From Gordonia oryzae (lineage in GTDB: Bacteria > Actinomycetota > Actinomycetes > Mycobacteriales > Mycobacteriaceae), in the NCBI RefSeq assembly GCF_003797185.1, contig NZ_RKMH01000011.1:62001-126000 (forward strand): 64,000 nucleotides of DNA, read 5' to 3'. Shown here piece after piece: positions 41,406 through 49,132 of the stretch. Within the stretch, counting starts at the first letter, position 1; the number at the start of each line of letters is the position of its first letter. A program made the position numbers and the translations under genes. The notes under the pieces are model-generated. The model was not told the DNA's origin. It was given only the letters and a program-made list of their open reading frames with translations, and made no database searches.

Positions 41406-42166
41406 CCGGGCCAATTGAACAAGGGTTCGTAGACGTTGGTATCCCCAGAGAACTGATCGACGAACTAGTCGAGGCATACAGTGAGGCCAAACGCCGCTAT
41501 CGCCTGGGCGATCTCAGACCGAGTGCGGTTGAAGGAGGCCGATTTTCGGAGGCCGCTTTCCGTATTCTCGAGTGGGAGTCAAAGGGTAGCTACACACCCC
41601 TCGGCACAACACTGAGCAAGGTTCCAACGCTGGTCAATCAACTTGAATCATGCACGTCCTCGTCTGACAGCATCAGGTTCCACATTCCTCGCACGCTTCG
41701 CGCGATCTATGACATCCGAAATAAGCGAAATATCGCACATCTCGCCGACGGGATCGATCCGAATACACAAGATGGTACTTTCGTCATCGGCGTGTTGGAC
41801 TGGGTGATGGCTGAGCTTGTCCGCTTATTTCACTCTGTTGAGGCTGCCGAAGCACAACGTTTGATCGAGGCTTTGGTGTCCAAGGAGGTCCCCGCGCTCC
41901 AGATTATCGAAGAGCGGCCCGTGTTCCTAACGAAGTTGACAGCAGGGCAGAGAGTCCTAGTGGTTCTCTATTGGCAATCACCGAGCTTTGTGACTCGGCA
42001 TCAACTCCGTGATTGGCTTCCGGAGTCCGACAGGCGGAATCTTGGTACGAATCTTGGGCGACTAGAGGGAAGTCGATTCATACATCGCATTGACGACCGC
42101 ATATATCTCACTGAACTCGGAATCAAAGAAGTTGAGGCGAAAGATTTGTTGGCTCCGGCGGACTAG
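41402..42166 (+). CDS. Island protein B with HEPN-like motif and C-terminal winged helix
   Basis: A 254-residue protein translationally coupled to protein A (GTGA overlap). Residues 20-150 are helical and contain IRNKRNIAH at 105-113. This fits the R-x4-6-H signature of HEPN ribonucleases (Arg106, His113) and resembles the RNK...H segment of abortive-infection C-terminal domains. Residues 175-245 look like a winged helix: AGQRVLVVLYWQSPSFVTRH, QLRDWLPESDRRNLGTNLGR and RFIHRIDDRIYLTELG. A nucleic-acid-binding HEPN RNase is a reasonable inference, perhaps an anti-phage or toxin effector. Against this, the motif is short and the fold is assigned only by eye. It converges with the integrase remnant, overlapping by 4 bp. 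Confidence 0.75.
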   Translation: MTGPIEQGFVDVGIPRELIDELVEAYSEAKRRYRLGDLRPSAVEGGRFSEAAFRILEWESKGSYTPLGTTLSKVPTLVNQLESCTSSSDSIRFHIPRTLRAIYDIRNKRNIAHLADGIDPNTQDGTFVIGVLDWVMAELVRLFHSVEAAEAQRLIEALVSKEVPALQIIEERPVFLTKLTAGQRVLVVLYWQSPSFVTRHQLRDWLPESDRRNLGTNLGRLEGSRFIHRIDDRIYLTELGIKEVEAKDLLAPAD

Positions 42167-42790
42167 CCCCGCAACCTCACCACGTTCTCCGTTGTCGGTG
42201 CTGACATCGCCGCCAAGGCCGACATGGCGTCGGCGTGGTCGTTCTCGAACAGGTGGGCGTAGACGCTGAGGGTGGTGACGACCTTGGCGTGGCCCATGAA
42301 TCGGGCGATCTCCAAGGGAGGAATACCCGCCGCGACGCAGAGGCTCGCGTAGGTGTGGAGCAGCGCGTGGAACTTGAGCGCGGGCGGTAGCGCTCCGCCT
42401 TGGCCTTCGATGTTGGCGCGGAGCGCCGCCGGACGGAAGACCGCCTTGTAGAAGTTCTGGTGTCGGACCGGGCTGGCCCAGTCCAGTTCCAAGCGCGCTT
42501 CTGCTTCCTCCACGGTGAGGGAGGCCAGGGCGGTTGCCTGACGCTCGTTCGGCGTCCCGACGGCCGTGTTCTTCACTCCGGTTGGCTTCTCGGCGATCAG
42601 GCGCATAGCCGGGAACAGCGGTGCGGTGGGCTCATCTCGGCGAGGGTGGCGCGCAAGGTACTCGCGGAGAACCTGTGCCGTCTCCGACGTAAGTGGCACC
42701 GTGCGACGGCTTCCACGAGTCTTCGGGGTGTCATAGAAGTCGCCGTCTGCGGTCACTCGCAACGTCCGTTTCACCTGGAGCGGCCGGGAC
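42163..42790 (-). pseudogene. Tyrosine recombinase (phage integrase), 5'-truncated
   Basis: Only the C-terminal catalytic part survives, about 205 residues. TPKTRGSRRTVPLTSETAQV is the beta-hairpin after catalytic Arg I. FHALLHTYASLCVAAGIPP is the box II region, and FMGHAKVVTTLSVYAHLF holds the late His and nucleophile Tyr. Upstream of about 42790 the frame is unrelated, so the DNA-binding half and Arg I are gone. In box II the expected HxLRHTY reads HALLHTY: the arginine codon is replaced by CTC (Leu). Both changes argue for a dead integrase. It would have integrated the island into tRNA-Gly. Confidence 0.85.
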
Positions 42791-42903
42791 TCGGTTGAAG
42801 CGTTGAGAAACGGCTACCCACCCATTGGCACCCGGCGCACCCCGCAGAGCGGCCCACCGAGAGCTCAGACACCCCAGACAGGCCGCGCTGCGGCCACCAA
42901 GCA

Positions 42904-42927
42904 GGCGGGTTGAACGCCCAACCCGCC
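42904..42927. terminator. Hairpin with 9-bp perfect stem
   Basis: GGCGGGTTG (42904-42912) and CAACCCGCC (42919-42927) around a 6-nt loop, in the gap between the integrase remnant and the IS. A second hairpin follows at 42933-42960 (arms CTAGCGGGAG and CTCCCGTTAG, one mismatch). They may be terminators of genes lost by deletion. No long T-run follows. Confidence 0.5.
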
Positions 42928-42970
42928 GAAGACTAGCGGGAGCCTCGGCTCTCCCGTTAGAAAGGGGAAC

Positions 42971-42982
42971 GTTGACTTGTCC
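42971..42982 (+). repeat. GTTGACTTGTCC, copy left of the IS
   Basis: This 12-bp sequence is repeated at 45427-45438 on the other side of the IS. With the IS and one GTAC removed the copies would be 24 bp apart, so the IS split a pair of direct repeats. Confidence 0.6.
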
Positions 42983-43056
42983 GTTCTCTGGTACTGACGA
43001 GGCTCAAGAAAGTTCCCCAGGTGTGCTCACTGAAATTCCCCACCTGTGGGCGGTTT

Positions 43057-43938
43057 CTACTGTAGCGACCTTCGGGTGGGTGCGGTGGCGGTGCGCTGGT
43101 TGTGGGTGCGGGCGTGGTGGTCGCGTAGCCGGTAGGAGTCGCCGTCGAGTTTGAGCACGACCGAGCGGTGTAGCAGCCGGTCGAGCATGGCTGCGGCGAC
43201 GGTGGTGTCACCGAGCACTTCGCCCCATTCGGCGACGGACCTGTTGGTGGTGATGACGATGCTGGTTTTCAGATAGCGTTGTGCCACAACCTGAAACAAG
43301 GCTGAAGCAGCTTCGGCCGGCAATGGTAGGTAGCCGAGCTCGTCGATGACGAGCAAGGTGGGTCCGGCGAAGAATCGCATGCAGGTGGCCCAGCGGCCTT
43401 CGATGGCGGCTTTGTGGCAGCGTGCGGCGAGGTCGGCGGCGGTGGTCACGTAGGTGCGGTAGCCGGCGTGGACCGCGGCGTTCGCAAGCCCGACCGCCAG
43501 ATGCGTCTTGCCCGTACCCGGCGGGCCGATGAGCAGCACGTTCGTCGCCGACTCGAGGAAGGCACACGTCCCGAGTTCGCGGATCAGCGCCCGGTCCACC
43601 CCGGGCGCGGCGTCATAGTCGAACCCGTCCAACGTGGCCGGGGTGGGCAGGCACGCGAATCGCAACCGCCCGGCAAGCCGACGGGCTTCGGTGGCATCGA
43701 CCTCGATGCCCAGCAGGTGCTCGAGAGTCTGGGTCATCGACCACTCGTGCTCGCTGGCGGCCGCCAAGACTTGCGGGAGGGCTTCGGCTGCGGCGTCGAG
43801 TTTGAGGACGGCGAGATGTCCGCGTAGTTGCTGGTAGACCGAGATCGCTGATTGTGACTGTGGTGCGACACTATTCGAAGAGCCCCGCCCAGCATTGTTG
43901 GTGTTGGTGTCGGTGTCGGTGTCGGTGTTGGTGGTCAT
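43057..43938 (-). CDS. istB: IstB-like AAA+ ATPase of the IS21 element
   Basis: A 293-residue protein. After a repetitive Thr/Asn/Asp N-terminus (from a 6-bp GGTGTC microsatellite), the IstB domain begins QLRGHLAVLKLDAAAEALPQ. Walker A is GPPGTGKTHLAVGL, Walker B is TLLVIDELGYLPL, and ITTNRSVAEWGEVLGD is the sensor region. IstB binds DNA and directs IstA to the target. Its start overlaps the istA stop (ATGA). The C-terminus after RLRDHHAR is a short basic tail. Confidence 0.95.
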   Translation of the reverse strand: MTTNTDTDTDTNTNNAGRGSSNSVAPQSQSAISVYQQLRGHLAVLKLDAAAEALPQVLAAASEHEWSMTQTLEHLLGIEVDATEARRLAGRLRFACLPTPATLDGFDYDAAPGVDRALIRELGTCAFLESATNVLLIGPPGTGKTHLAVGLANAAVHAGYRTYVTTAADLAARCHKAAIEGRWATCMRFFAGPTLLVIDELGYLPLPAEAASALFQVVAQRYLKTSIVITTNRSVAEWGEVLGDTTVAAAMLDRLLHRSVVLKLDGDSYRLRDHHARTHNQRTATAPTRRSLQ

Positions 43939-45283
43939 GGGAGGTGGGTCCTGTTCTGTGCGGCGCGTTCGTACACGCTCATGTCGATGATCGATGCCTG
44001 CGGGCCGGTATCGTCGGTATTGGTTGTGTTGTGGCGCAGTGTGTTTGCGGCGTCTCGGGCGGCTTGGCCGGGTGGGATACGTTCTTTGCGGCGATGCGGC
44101 CGACGGCTGCTGGAGGCGCTGGCTTTGGCCAGGGTCTCCAGCGCGACGACATGCCCGTGATCACGCACCTGGGCGCCCGACCCGGGCGCGGCGAGGCGGT
44201 GCCGCGCGATCACGATGCCCGAATCGGTCGCGATGTCGATGTGTCCGTCCCCGAGCCGCTCACTGACGCTGACCTCGCTCATCGCCACCTCCGGCGGCAC
44301 CGAGTACTGGTTGCCTCGCCACGCCACCAGCGCCTGGCGCGATACCGTGCGCACCTCGGTGAGCGTGGCCGGATACGGAGCCGCTGGTGGGGCGCTGAGC
44401 GGTTCGCGAGCGGCCACCGTGATCACACTCGCCCGACCATCAGAGGTCGGGCGCATCCGTGCATCCGAGCGGGTGCGGCAGAAGGTGTCGCAGCTGGTTT
44501 GCGCTTGTTCGGGTGTCGTCTCGTCGGGAAGGGTGCGCCACCAGCGTTGTGCAGCAGTGTGATTGGACTTCTCCACCACACCCTTGCGATTGCCTCTGCG
44601 AGGTGGGCACACATCGACCGAGACCCCGTAATACTTGGCCACGCCTGCGAACTCGGCGGTCAACGCGCCGGTCGACGGTGGCAAACCGTCGCCATCCGGT
44701 CAAATCGCCACGACTTGGTGACCCCGCCGAGCCGGCGGGTGATGCGGTCAATCCCGGCGATCACCTGCGGGCGAGTCATATCCGGGGCCAGGTAGCCCCG
44801 CCATTTGCCGGAATGTGCCAACGACCCGACAAGCAGGAATGCTGTTGAACCCCAACCCCATTCGTCTGGCGGGTTCGGTAACTCCACCCAATCCCATTGC
44901 GTCTCGGCACCCGGCGGATGCTCGATGACCGCGTTGGCCCGCTCGGTCACCAGGGCGCACGCCTCACATGTCGGTCGCAAGCCACGTTGCCGGATCTGGC
45001 GGGTCAATGTCGGATAGGACTGGGTGTAGCCGAGGTCCTCGAGTTCGTCGCACAACGTCCGTGACCACAGATGTGGGTCCTCGACCAGACGCGCGGTGAC
45101 GTAGGCCAGGAACGGCTCGAACGGATCCGCCGCCGACTTCTTACGCTCGCCCGGGCTGCGCTCACCGTTGAGGTAGGCGCGAATGGTTTTCCTGTCGTGC
45201 CCAGTGTGGCGGGCGATCGCCGAGATCGTCCACCCCCGTTTGTGCAGTGCATGTACTTCCACATCGTTCTCCCGTGTCAACAT
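43935..45283 (-). pseudogene. istA: IstA-like DDE transposase, one frameshift
   Basis: The N-terminal piece (45283-44660) has the helix-turn-helix GWTISAIARHTGHDRKTIRA and the first catalytic segment ETQWDWVELPNPPDEW. The C-terminal piece (44684-43935) has AEFAGVAKYYGVSVDVCPPR, NRKGVVEKSNHTAAQRWW (catalytic Glu region) and the IstA C-terminal beta-barrel. The two frames overlap between 44660 and 44684, and the protein join falls at MATV followed by STGALTAEF. A one-base indel therefore splits the catalytic DDE core. Either the IS is inactive or this is a sequencing error; programmed frameshifting is not usual for IS21. Confidence 0.85.
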
Positions 45284-45426
45284 GAAAGCGGGCCTCCCGA
45301 GATAGCTGGTGAGTGGTCAGAGACCATCAGCATCACGGGAGGCCCGCCTACTCTGGCGGTGCCACACGGGTGGGGAATTCAGATGAGCATCACTGGGGAA
45401 TTTCGATGAGCGCCGTCAGTACCGCG

Positions 45427-45438
45427 GTTGACTTGTCC
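45427..45438 (+). repeat. GTTGACTTGTCC, copy right of the IS
   Basis: Identical to 42971-42982. It belonged to a direct-repeat pair before the IS inserted. Confidence 0.6.
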
Positions 45439-45486
45439 CGCCGTGCCGAGGTCGTCCTCGAACCCCCAAGCCGGGGCGTCCTCGCC

Positions 45487-45534
45487 GAGACCCCGTCTCA
45501 CCGACCTGTCCTGGACCGGTGAGGCGGGGTTCTC
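45487..45534. terminator. Imperfect long hairpin right of the IS
   Basis: GAGACCCCGTCTCACCG (45487-45503) pairs, with mismatches, with CGGTGAGGCGGGGTTCTC (ending 45534) around a 13-nt loop. The GC-rich stem could terminate a transcript that originally entered from the left. Confidence 0.5.
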
Positions 45535-45643
45535 GCAATCATCCGAACTTTCCAGTGAACCATCGCTTCTTGAGCATACGTTGCGTATCTCGTGAAATAT
45601 CGCTACTCTCGTGAAAGAATTTGCGACTCATGGAGGAACGACG

Positions 45644-45901
45644 ATGGCAACCACACCCCGGCGCCTGCGCCTGACATTCGAGTTTTGCGTGGCGGACGAC
45701 ATATCGAAGAACATCCAAGATCGGCACCTAGAACGCGCTGTCGACAAACTCGAGACAGCCGTCAGGACGATGGCCGCAGACGCTTTCCCCTGGGCAGATC
45801 GCCTCGTGATCGATCGCGAATGGAACTACGCGTGGTGGTCAGACTCCGACTACGCCCGCGAGCAGATTCAGCTGCCTCCGAATGAGTACAACACCAAGTA
45901 G
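45644..45901 (+). CDS. Small island protein, unknown function
   Basis: An 85-residue protein. ATG 45644 has a GGAGGAACGACG ribosome site. It begins ATTPRRLRLTFEFCVADDIS and continues with an amphipathic helix RHLERAVDKLETAVRTMAAD, then DRLVIDREWNYAWWSDSDYA. No membrane segment or known motif is visible. The upstream region is AT-rich with repeated CTCGTGAAA (45590 and 45609), probably its promoter, and a clear terminator hairpin follows at 45912. Such a self-contained cassette is typical of accessory cargo. The longer frame from 45611 would add an unlikely N-terminus. Confidence 0.7.
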   Translation: MATTPRRLRLTFEFCVADDISKNIQDRHLERAVDKLETAVRTMAADAFPWADRLVIDREWNYAWWSDSDYAREQIQLPPNEYNTK

Positions 45902-45911
45902 ACCGCCCCTT

Positions 45912-45943
45912 GAGCCCGGAGCCGCTACGACGGTTCCGGGCTC
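45912..45943 (+). terminator. Terminator hairpin after the small island gene
   Basis: GAGCCCGGA (45912-45920) and TCCGGGCTC (45935-45943) form a perfect 9-bp stem with a 14-nt loop, 10 bp after the stop codon. Confidence 0.75.
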
Positions 45944-45948
45944 TCTCG

Positions 45949-45975
45949 TACACTCCCCAGACACTCCACCTGGTG
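45949..45975 (+). repeat. Right copy of the 27-bp end repeat (possible integrase arm site)
   Basis: Matches 40704-40730 at 23 of 27 positions in the same orientation, immediately after the terminator and 147 bp before the right attachment core. Confidence 0.6.
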
Positions 45976-46122
45976 TAACTACGAGGTGTTTATGGACCGC
46001 GTACGGCCTACCCCGCACCGCGTGCAAGCTGCGTCAAAGTGCCCGTTACGCAGCGCATATGGACCGAACGCGAACCGTGGAGGTGCAGATAGATCGAACG
46101 CCCGTTTGACCGCCGAAACACG

Positions 46123-46167
46123 TTCCCAAGCTGAATACGCGGGTTCGATTCCCGTCATCGGCTCCAC
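46123..46167 (+). other. attR: exact 45-bp copy of the tRNA-Gly 3' half
   Basis: Identical to 40601-40645 and preceded by unrelated sequence, so it is a tRNA fragment rather than a gene. It marks the right end of the island. Translated, it gives the familiar spurious peptide seen over tRNA genes. Confidence 0.9.
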
Positions 46168-46314
46168 AATCCAAAGGGCATTGTCACTCTCTGGCATTTT
46201 CGTGAGATCGGCGCTGCAACCGTGTAGCACGATTAGGTCCGGTGTGCACCAAAACAACCCCGACCAGCGCGGACACGCTGAGCCGGTGTCTCGGACACAT
46301 ACAGAGAACACCGC

Positions 46315-46500
46315 ATGAGCCGTTCCAGAGTGGCACTCAGCGCCGCCGCTTTCCTTGTGGCCCTCTACTTCATCCCGCTCGGCATCCTCGCCGCCGCATC
46401 CACCTGGGATGGCACGCATGAACACCACCGACGTCCTCCGCCAACTCGACCAAGACGCCACCGAAGCCCTACGCCGAGCCGAGAACGCACGCAGCTCCGC
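46315..46500 (+). CDS. Possible small membrane protein (N-terminal part)
   Basis: The ATG at 46315 opens a frame starting MSRSRVALSAAAFLVALYF and IPLGILAAASTW, a clear membrane helix. After about residue 36 the frame overlaps the next ORF and becomes arginine/proline-rich. It remains open to 46782, but that distal part is better explained by the neighbouring gene in another frame. The true end is uncertain and function is unknown. Confidence 0.35.
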
Positions 46501-46782
46501 GCTACACGAAATGACACTGGCCCCCTAGCCGACGCCGCCTCGGACCAGCCAGACGGCTACCGCGCCGCCCTAAACGACATCGACCGGATACCCGGCACGG
46601 TGGTGCAGGTCTCCGTCGCCAAGTTGCTTGCCGTCACCCCGGACGCCGACGACAACCGCGCCTACGACGCGGGGTACCCTGCCGCCCTCACTCGCGCGAC
46701 GCGAGGGCAGTCCGAAGTGGTTGACATCAGCGTGCGCCCCAACGAGGGCTACGTGGCACAGATGCCGCGCCATAGCTGGTAG
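46418..46782 (+). pseudogene. Frameshifted element gene, function unknown
   Basis: ATG 46418 reads NTTDVLRQLDQDATEALRRA and ENARSSALHEMTLAP, then stops within a CCCCC run. In the adjacent frame it continues LADAASDQPDGYRAALND, then RIPGTVVQVSVAKLLAVTPD and VRPNEGYVAQMPRHSW to a TAG at 46780-46782. Restoring one base gives about 121 residues. The helical N-terminus with regular Asp/Glu/Arg resembles small proteins of integrative elements, but no family is recognised. Confidence 0.45.
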
Positions 46783-46815
46783 GCAGAATAATAGGCATCC
46801 TCAACACCGGCCTGA

Positions 46816-46859
46816 TTTCCGAGCTCAATACGCGGTTTCGATTCCCATCATCGGCTCCC
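46816..46859 (+). other. Degenerate third copy of the tRNA-Gly att core
   Basis: The 44-bp block retains most of the tRNA 3' half (AATACGCGG, TTCGATTCCC, ATCATCGGCTCC) with several substitutions and one length difference. It indicates an older integration event at the same tRNA. Confidence 0.75.
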
Positions 46860-47235
46860 ATATCTGACCTGCGCACCAACGATTGGATCATGCAAATTCC
46901 GGAAATCGGCTTTGCGTCCCCGGAGGCGATGTCACTTGCGCCGGCCGTCGGGTAGCCATATCGCCCACGGCGCCGTACCAGGTGCACACCACCCCGATGC
47001 CACAGGCGGGTATCGCAAGATTCCGATCTGGGTCGGCCGGATCGACACGGGCCTCGTTCTACCGCGAGCGATCGGTCGACAGCGCTCTGGCTCAAGGGCC
47101 GCATGACCGATTCGGACACTACCTCATTCGGCTGGAACCCAATGGCCGCGACATCCGACTACTCCGACGAAACCCGCCTTCTTCGCCTCGACGTAGGCGG
47201 GTCCGCCCCTCACTCATGACCATCGGGAGACCTGG
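46860..47235. other. Gene-poor stretch before the PepSY gene
   Basis: No convincing gene is seen. A 38-codon frame (47103-47219) starts TDSDTTSFGWNPMAATSDY without a clear ribosome site. A hairpin AACCCGCC...GGCGGGT lies near 47170-47203, between island remnants and the PepSY start, and could be a terminator or a leader structure. Confidence 0.45.
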
Positions 47236-48936
47236 ATGAACTCGACGGATACGCCATCGCGGGACACCTCACCGCGCGAACCGTCTTCGCGCGCCAACCG
47301 GCGCGCCAGCACCGCAGTTCTGCGCCGGATCTGGCGCCTACACTTTTGGGTCGGCCTCTTCGCCGCTCCGGTACTGGTGACGCTTGCTCTCTCGGGCCTG
47401 GTCATCCTGTACAGCCAGCCCCTCGACAACTTTTTGAACCGCGACCTGTTTGTGGTCCAGCAGGGCGCGTCCACGGTGCCGCTCGATCGACAGGTAGCCG
47501 TGGCGATAGCGCACATCGGCGACGCCGGGACATTGGAAGCGGTGACTCCGCCTGACAAACCCGATCATTCGACGAGGATCGACTTCACTGCCACGGACGC
47601 CCAGTCGTACCCGAACGCCGGGGCCGACGTGATCCAGGTGTTCATCGATCCGTACACCGGCGCGTTTCTCGGCCAGCGCGACCAGTTGTCAGGGTTGGTC
47701 GGATTCGCCAATCAGGTACACCGCATGTTCGGAAACGACGGGCCGACCATTCAGTTGCCCTCCCTTGGCCACATCATCAATCCCGACTCGTACCCCGATG
47801 CCACGATTCCGGTGGGTATCGGCAACTTGTGGTTTGAACTCACGGCGACGTGGATCCTCGTTTTGCTGTTGAGCGGCATCTATCTCTGGTGGCCGCGGGC
47901 GATCGAGGCGTCGAAACCACTGCTGAAAGTGCGCTGGGGCCGGGGCGGACGGATCCGGTGGAGGGACGTGCACGCCCTTGTCGGCGTGGTGATCTCGATC
48001 GTTCTCATCTGCTACATCGTGTCCGGCATGACCTGGTCGCGGTACTGGGGCGAGAACTGGCGGGCGGTCGCCGCGACGTTCACACCGGACACCTCCGTCG
48101 ACGCACCGTCGACCCCGGCGAAAGTCGGCGACTACGACCGACTCGGACGCCGGATCGCCTGGGCCGCCACCACCGATCCCGTGTACGCGTCCACACCCGG
48201 TGTCAAACCGGGCTCACTGCCGGCCCGGATCTCCTACGCCGATATCCATGCAATTGCCCAGAAGGAGGGAATGATTCCGGGCTACTCGATCATTCCCCCG
48301 ACGGACTCGACCACGGACGGGAAGCCGACTTTCGGCAGCTACATGGTGATCAACCGATGGCCTCAGCGTCTATCCGAGCAACGCACACTTTATCTGGATC
48401 AGTTCACCGGGGCGACCATAGCGAATTCGACTGCCGATCAGAGTGGCGCGCTATCGCGACTGACGAGTTTCGGCATCGCGATGCACATGGGGAATCAACT
48501 CGGCGTTGTCACGCGAATCACCGCGACCGGCGCCTGCCTCGGGCTGCTCGTCATGGTATTCACCGGAATCATGATGTGGTGGAGGCGACGTCGCCCTGGT
48601 AGTACCGGTTTGCCTGCACCCGCCAACGAGCAGACGCGAGCCGATACCCCGAAGGGGGCCGTCTACGCAATCACCGCAATCGCAGTGGTCCTCGGAGTGC
48701 TCTATCCGGTCTTCGGAGTGTCTGTTCTCGTCGTGCTCGTCGTCGAACTGATCCTGGCGAGACGACGACGCGAGCGCGCGACATCGGTTTCGGATCCCGA
48801 CGCCAACGACGCCGCACCACCTACGTCGGTGTATCCGCCTCTTGCCGACGTGGTGTTCAACAACGGAAACCGCGTCGTTACAACGGTTCCGGCTGATCCA
48901 GACGGCGGTGAACGGAGTCCAGCAGAGCCGGAGTGA
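47236..48936 (+). CDS. PepSY-associated transmembrane protein
   Basis: A 566-residue membrane protein with four main helices. The first is WRLHFWVGLFAAPVLVTLAL, and LSGLVILYSQPLDN follows. The second helix pair includes WILVLLLSGIYLWWPRAIEA and RDVHALVGVVISIVLICYIV, and the last includes MHMGNQLGVVTRITATGACL. The two large extracytoplasmic loops carry PepSY-type segments (DPYTGAFLGQRDQLSGLVGF; LDQFTGATIANSTADQSGAL). The family is often linked to iron/siderophore or copper handling as a membrane reductase-like component. No iron-box is evident. It is flanked by island remnants on the left. Confidence 0.9.
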   Translation: MNSTDTPSRDTSPREPSSRANRRASTAVLRRIWRLHFWVGLFAAPVLVTLALSGLVILYSQPLDNFLNRDLFVVQQGASTVPLDRQVAVAIAHIGDAGTLEAVTPPDKPDHSTRIDFTATDAQSYPNAGADVIQVFIDPYTGAFLGQRDQLSGLVGFANQVHRMFGNDGPTIQLPSLGHIINPDSYPDATIPVGIGNLWFELTATWILVLLLSGIYLWWPRAIEASKPLLKVRWGRGGRIRWRDVHALVGVVISIVLICYIVSGMTWSRYWGENWRAVAATFTPDTSVDAPSTPAKVGDYDRLGRRIAWAATTDPVYASTPGVKPGSLPARISYADIHAIAQKEGMIPGYSIIPPTDSTTDGKPTFGSYMVINRWPQRLSEQRTLYLDQFTGATIANSTADQSGALSRLTSFGIAMHMGNQLGVVTRITATGACLGLLVMVFTGIMMWWRRRRPGSTGLPAPANEQTRADTPKGAVYAITAIAVVLGVLYPVFGVSVLVVLVVELILARRRRERATSVSDPDANDAAPPTSVYPPLADVVFNNGNRVVTTVPADPDGGERSPAEPE

Positions 48937-49093
48937 TGCTGTCCTCGAGTTCGTCGGATCGCCGGGCTGTGGGGTCGTCAAGGTAGAGGTGGCGTATGCC
49001 GAGAGATCCTTCGGCTGTGCAGAAGGGATACTCGGTGGGCAAGATGAAGTCTTTGTACTTGCCGCCGCCGGCCATGAGGATGCGAATCCTCAT
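48878..49093 (-). CDS. Small hypothetical protein
   Basis: A 71-residue frame from ATG 49093 starting RIRILMAGGGKYKDFILPTE, continuing CTAEGSLGIRHLYLDDPTAR and ending SVHRRLDQPEPL. The composition is protein-like (balanced charges, few arginine runs), unlike neighbouring antisense frames. It overlaps the 3' end of the PepSY gene by 59 bp in convergent orientation and is divergent from the SDR at 49133. No family is recognised, and it might be the remnant of a longer gene. A shorter start at 49075 is possible. Confidence 0.4.
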   Translation of the reverse strand: MRIRILMAGGGKYKDFILPTEYPFCTAEGSLGIRHLYLDDPTARRSDELEDSITPALLDSVHRRLDQPEPL

Positions 49094-49132
49094 CGGCCGG
49101 CGGACCGGCCCCGACATCAAGCCCGACAGGAC

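Larger units (their letters stand above)
42995..45418. mobile_element. IS21-family insertion sequence (2424 bp) with 4-bp target duplication
   Basis: Both ends begin TGACG and continue with a related inverted sequence of about 55-60 bp that contains two spaced TTCCCCA blocks per end, the multiple terminal repeats typical of IS21. The element is flanked by GTAC at 42991-42994 and 45419-45422, a direct duplication. Inside, on the minus strand, are the transposase gene istA (frameshifted) and the AAA+ helper gene istB. Confidence 0.9.
40646..46167. mobile_element. Genomic island integrated at tRNA-Gly(CCC)
   Basis: About 5.5 kb bounded by the 45-bp direct repeats. It contains a two-gene operon of low GC, a truncated tyrosine recombinase, an IS21-family insertion and a small unknown gene. 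No replication, transfer or structural genes remain, so it is a defective remnant that could not move without help. Matching 27-bp repeats lie about 60 bp inside the left end and 150 bp inside the right end. Confidence 0.85.
46168..46815. mobile_element. Remnant of a second element between attR and a degenerate att copy
   Basis: About 650 bp lie between two tRNA-Gly 3' copies. It contains short, broken ORFs typical of actinomycete integrative elements, but no integrase. It suggests an earlier integration at the same tRNA, or tandem integration followed by deletion. Confidence 0.5.
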
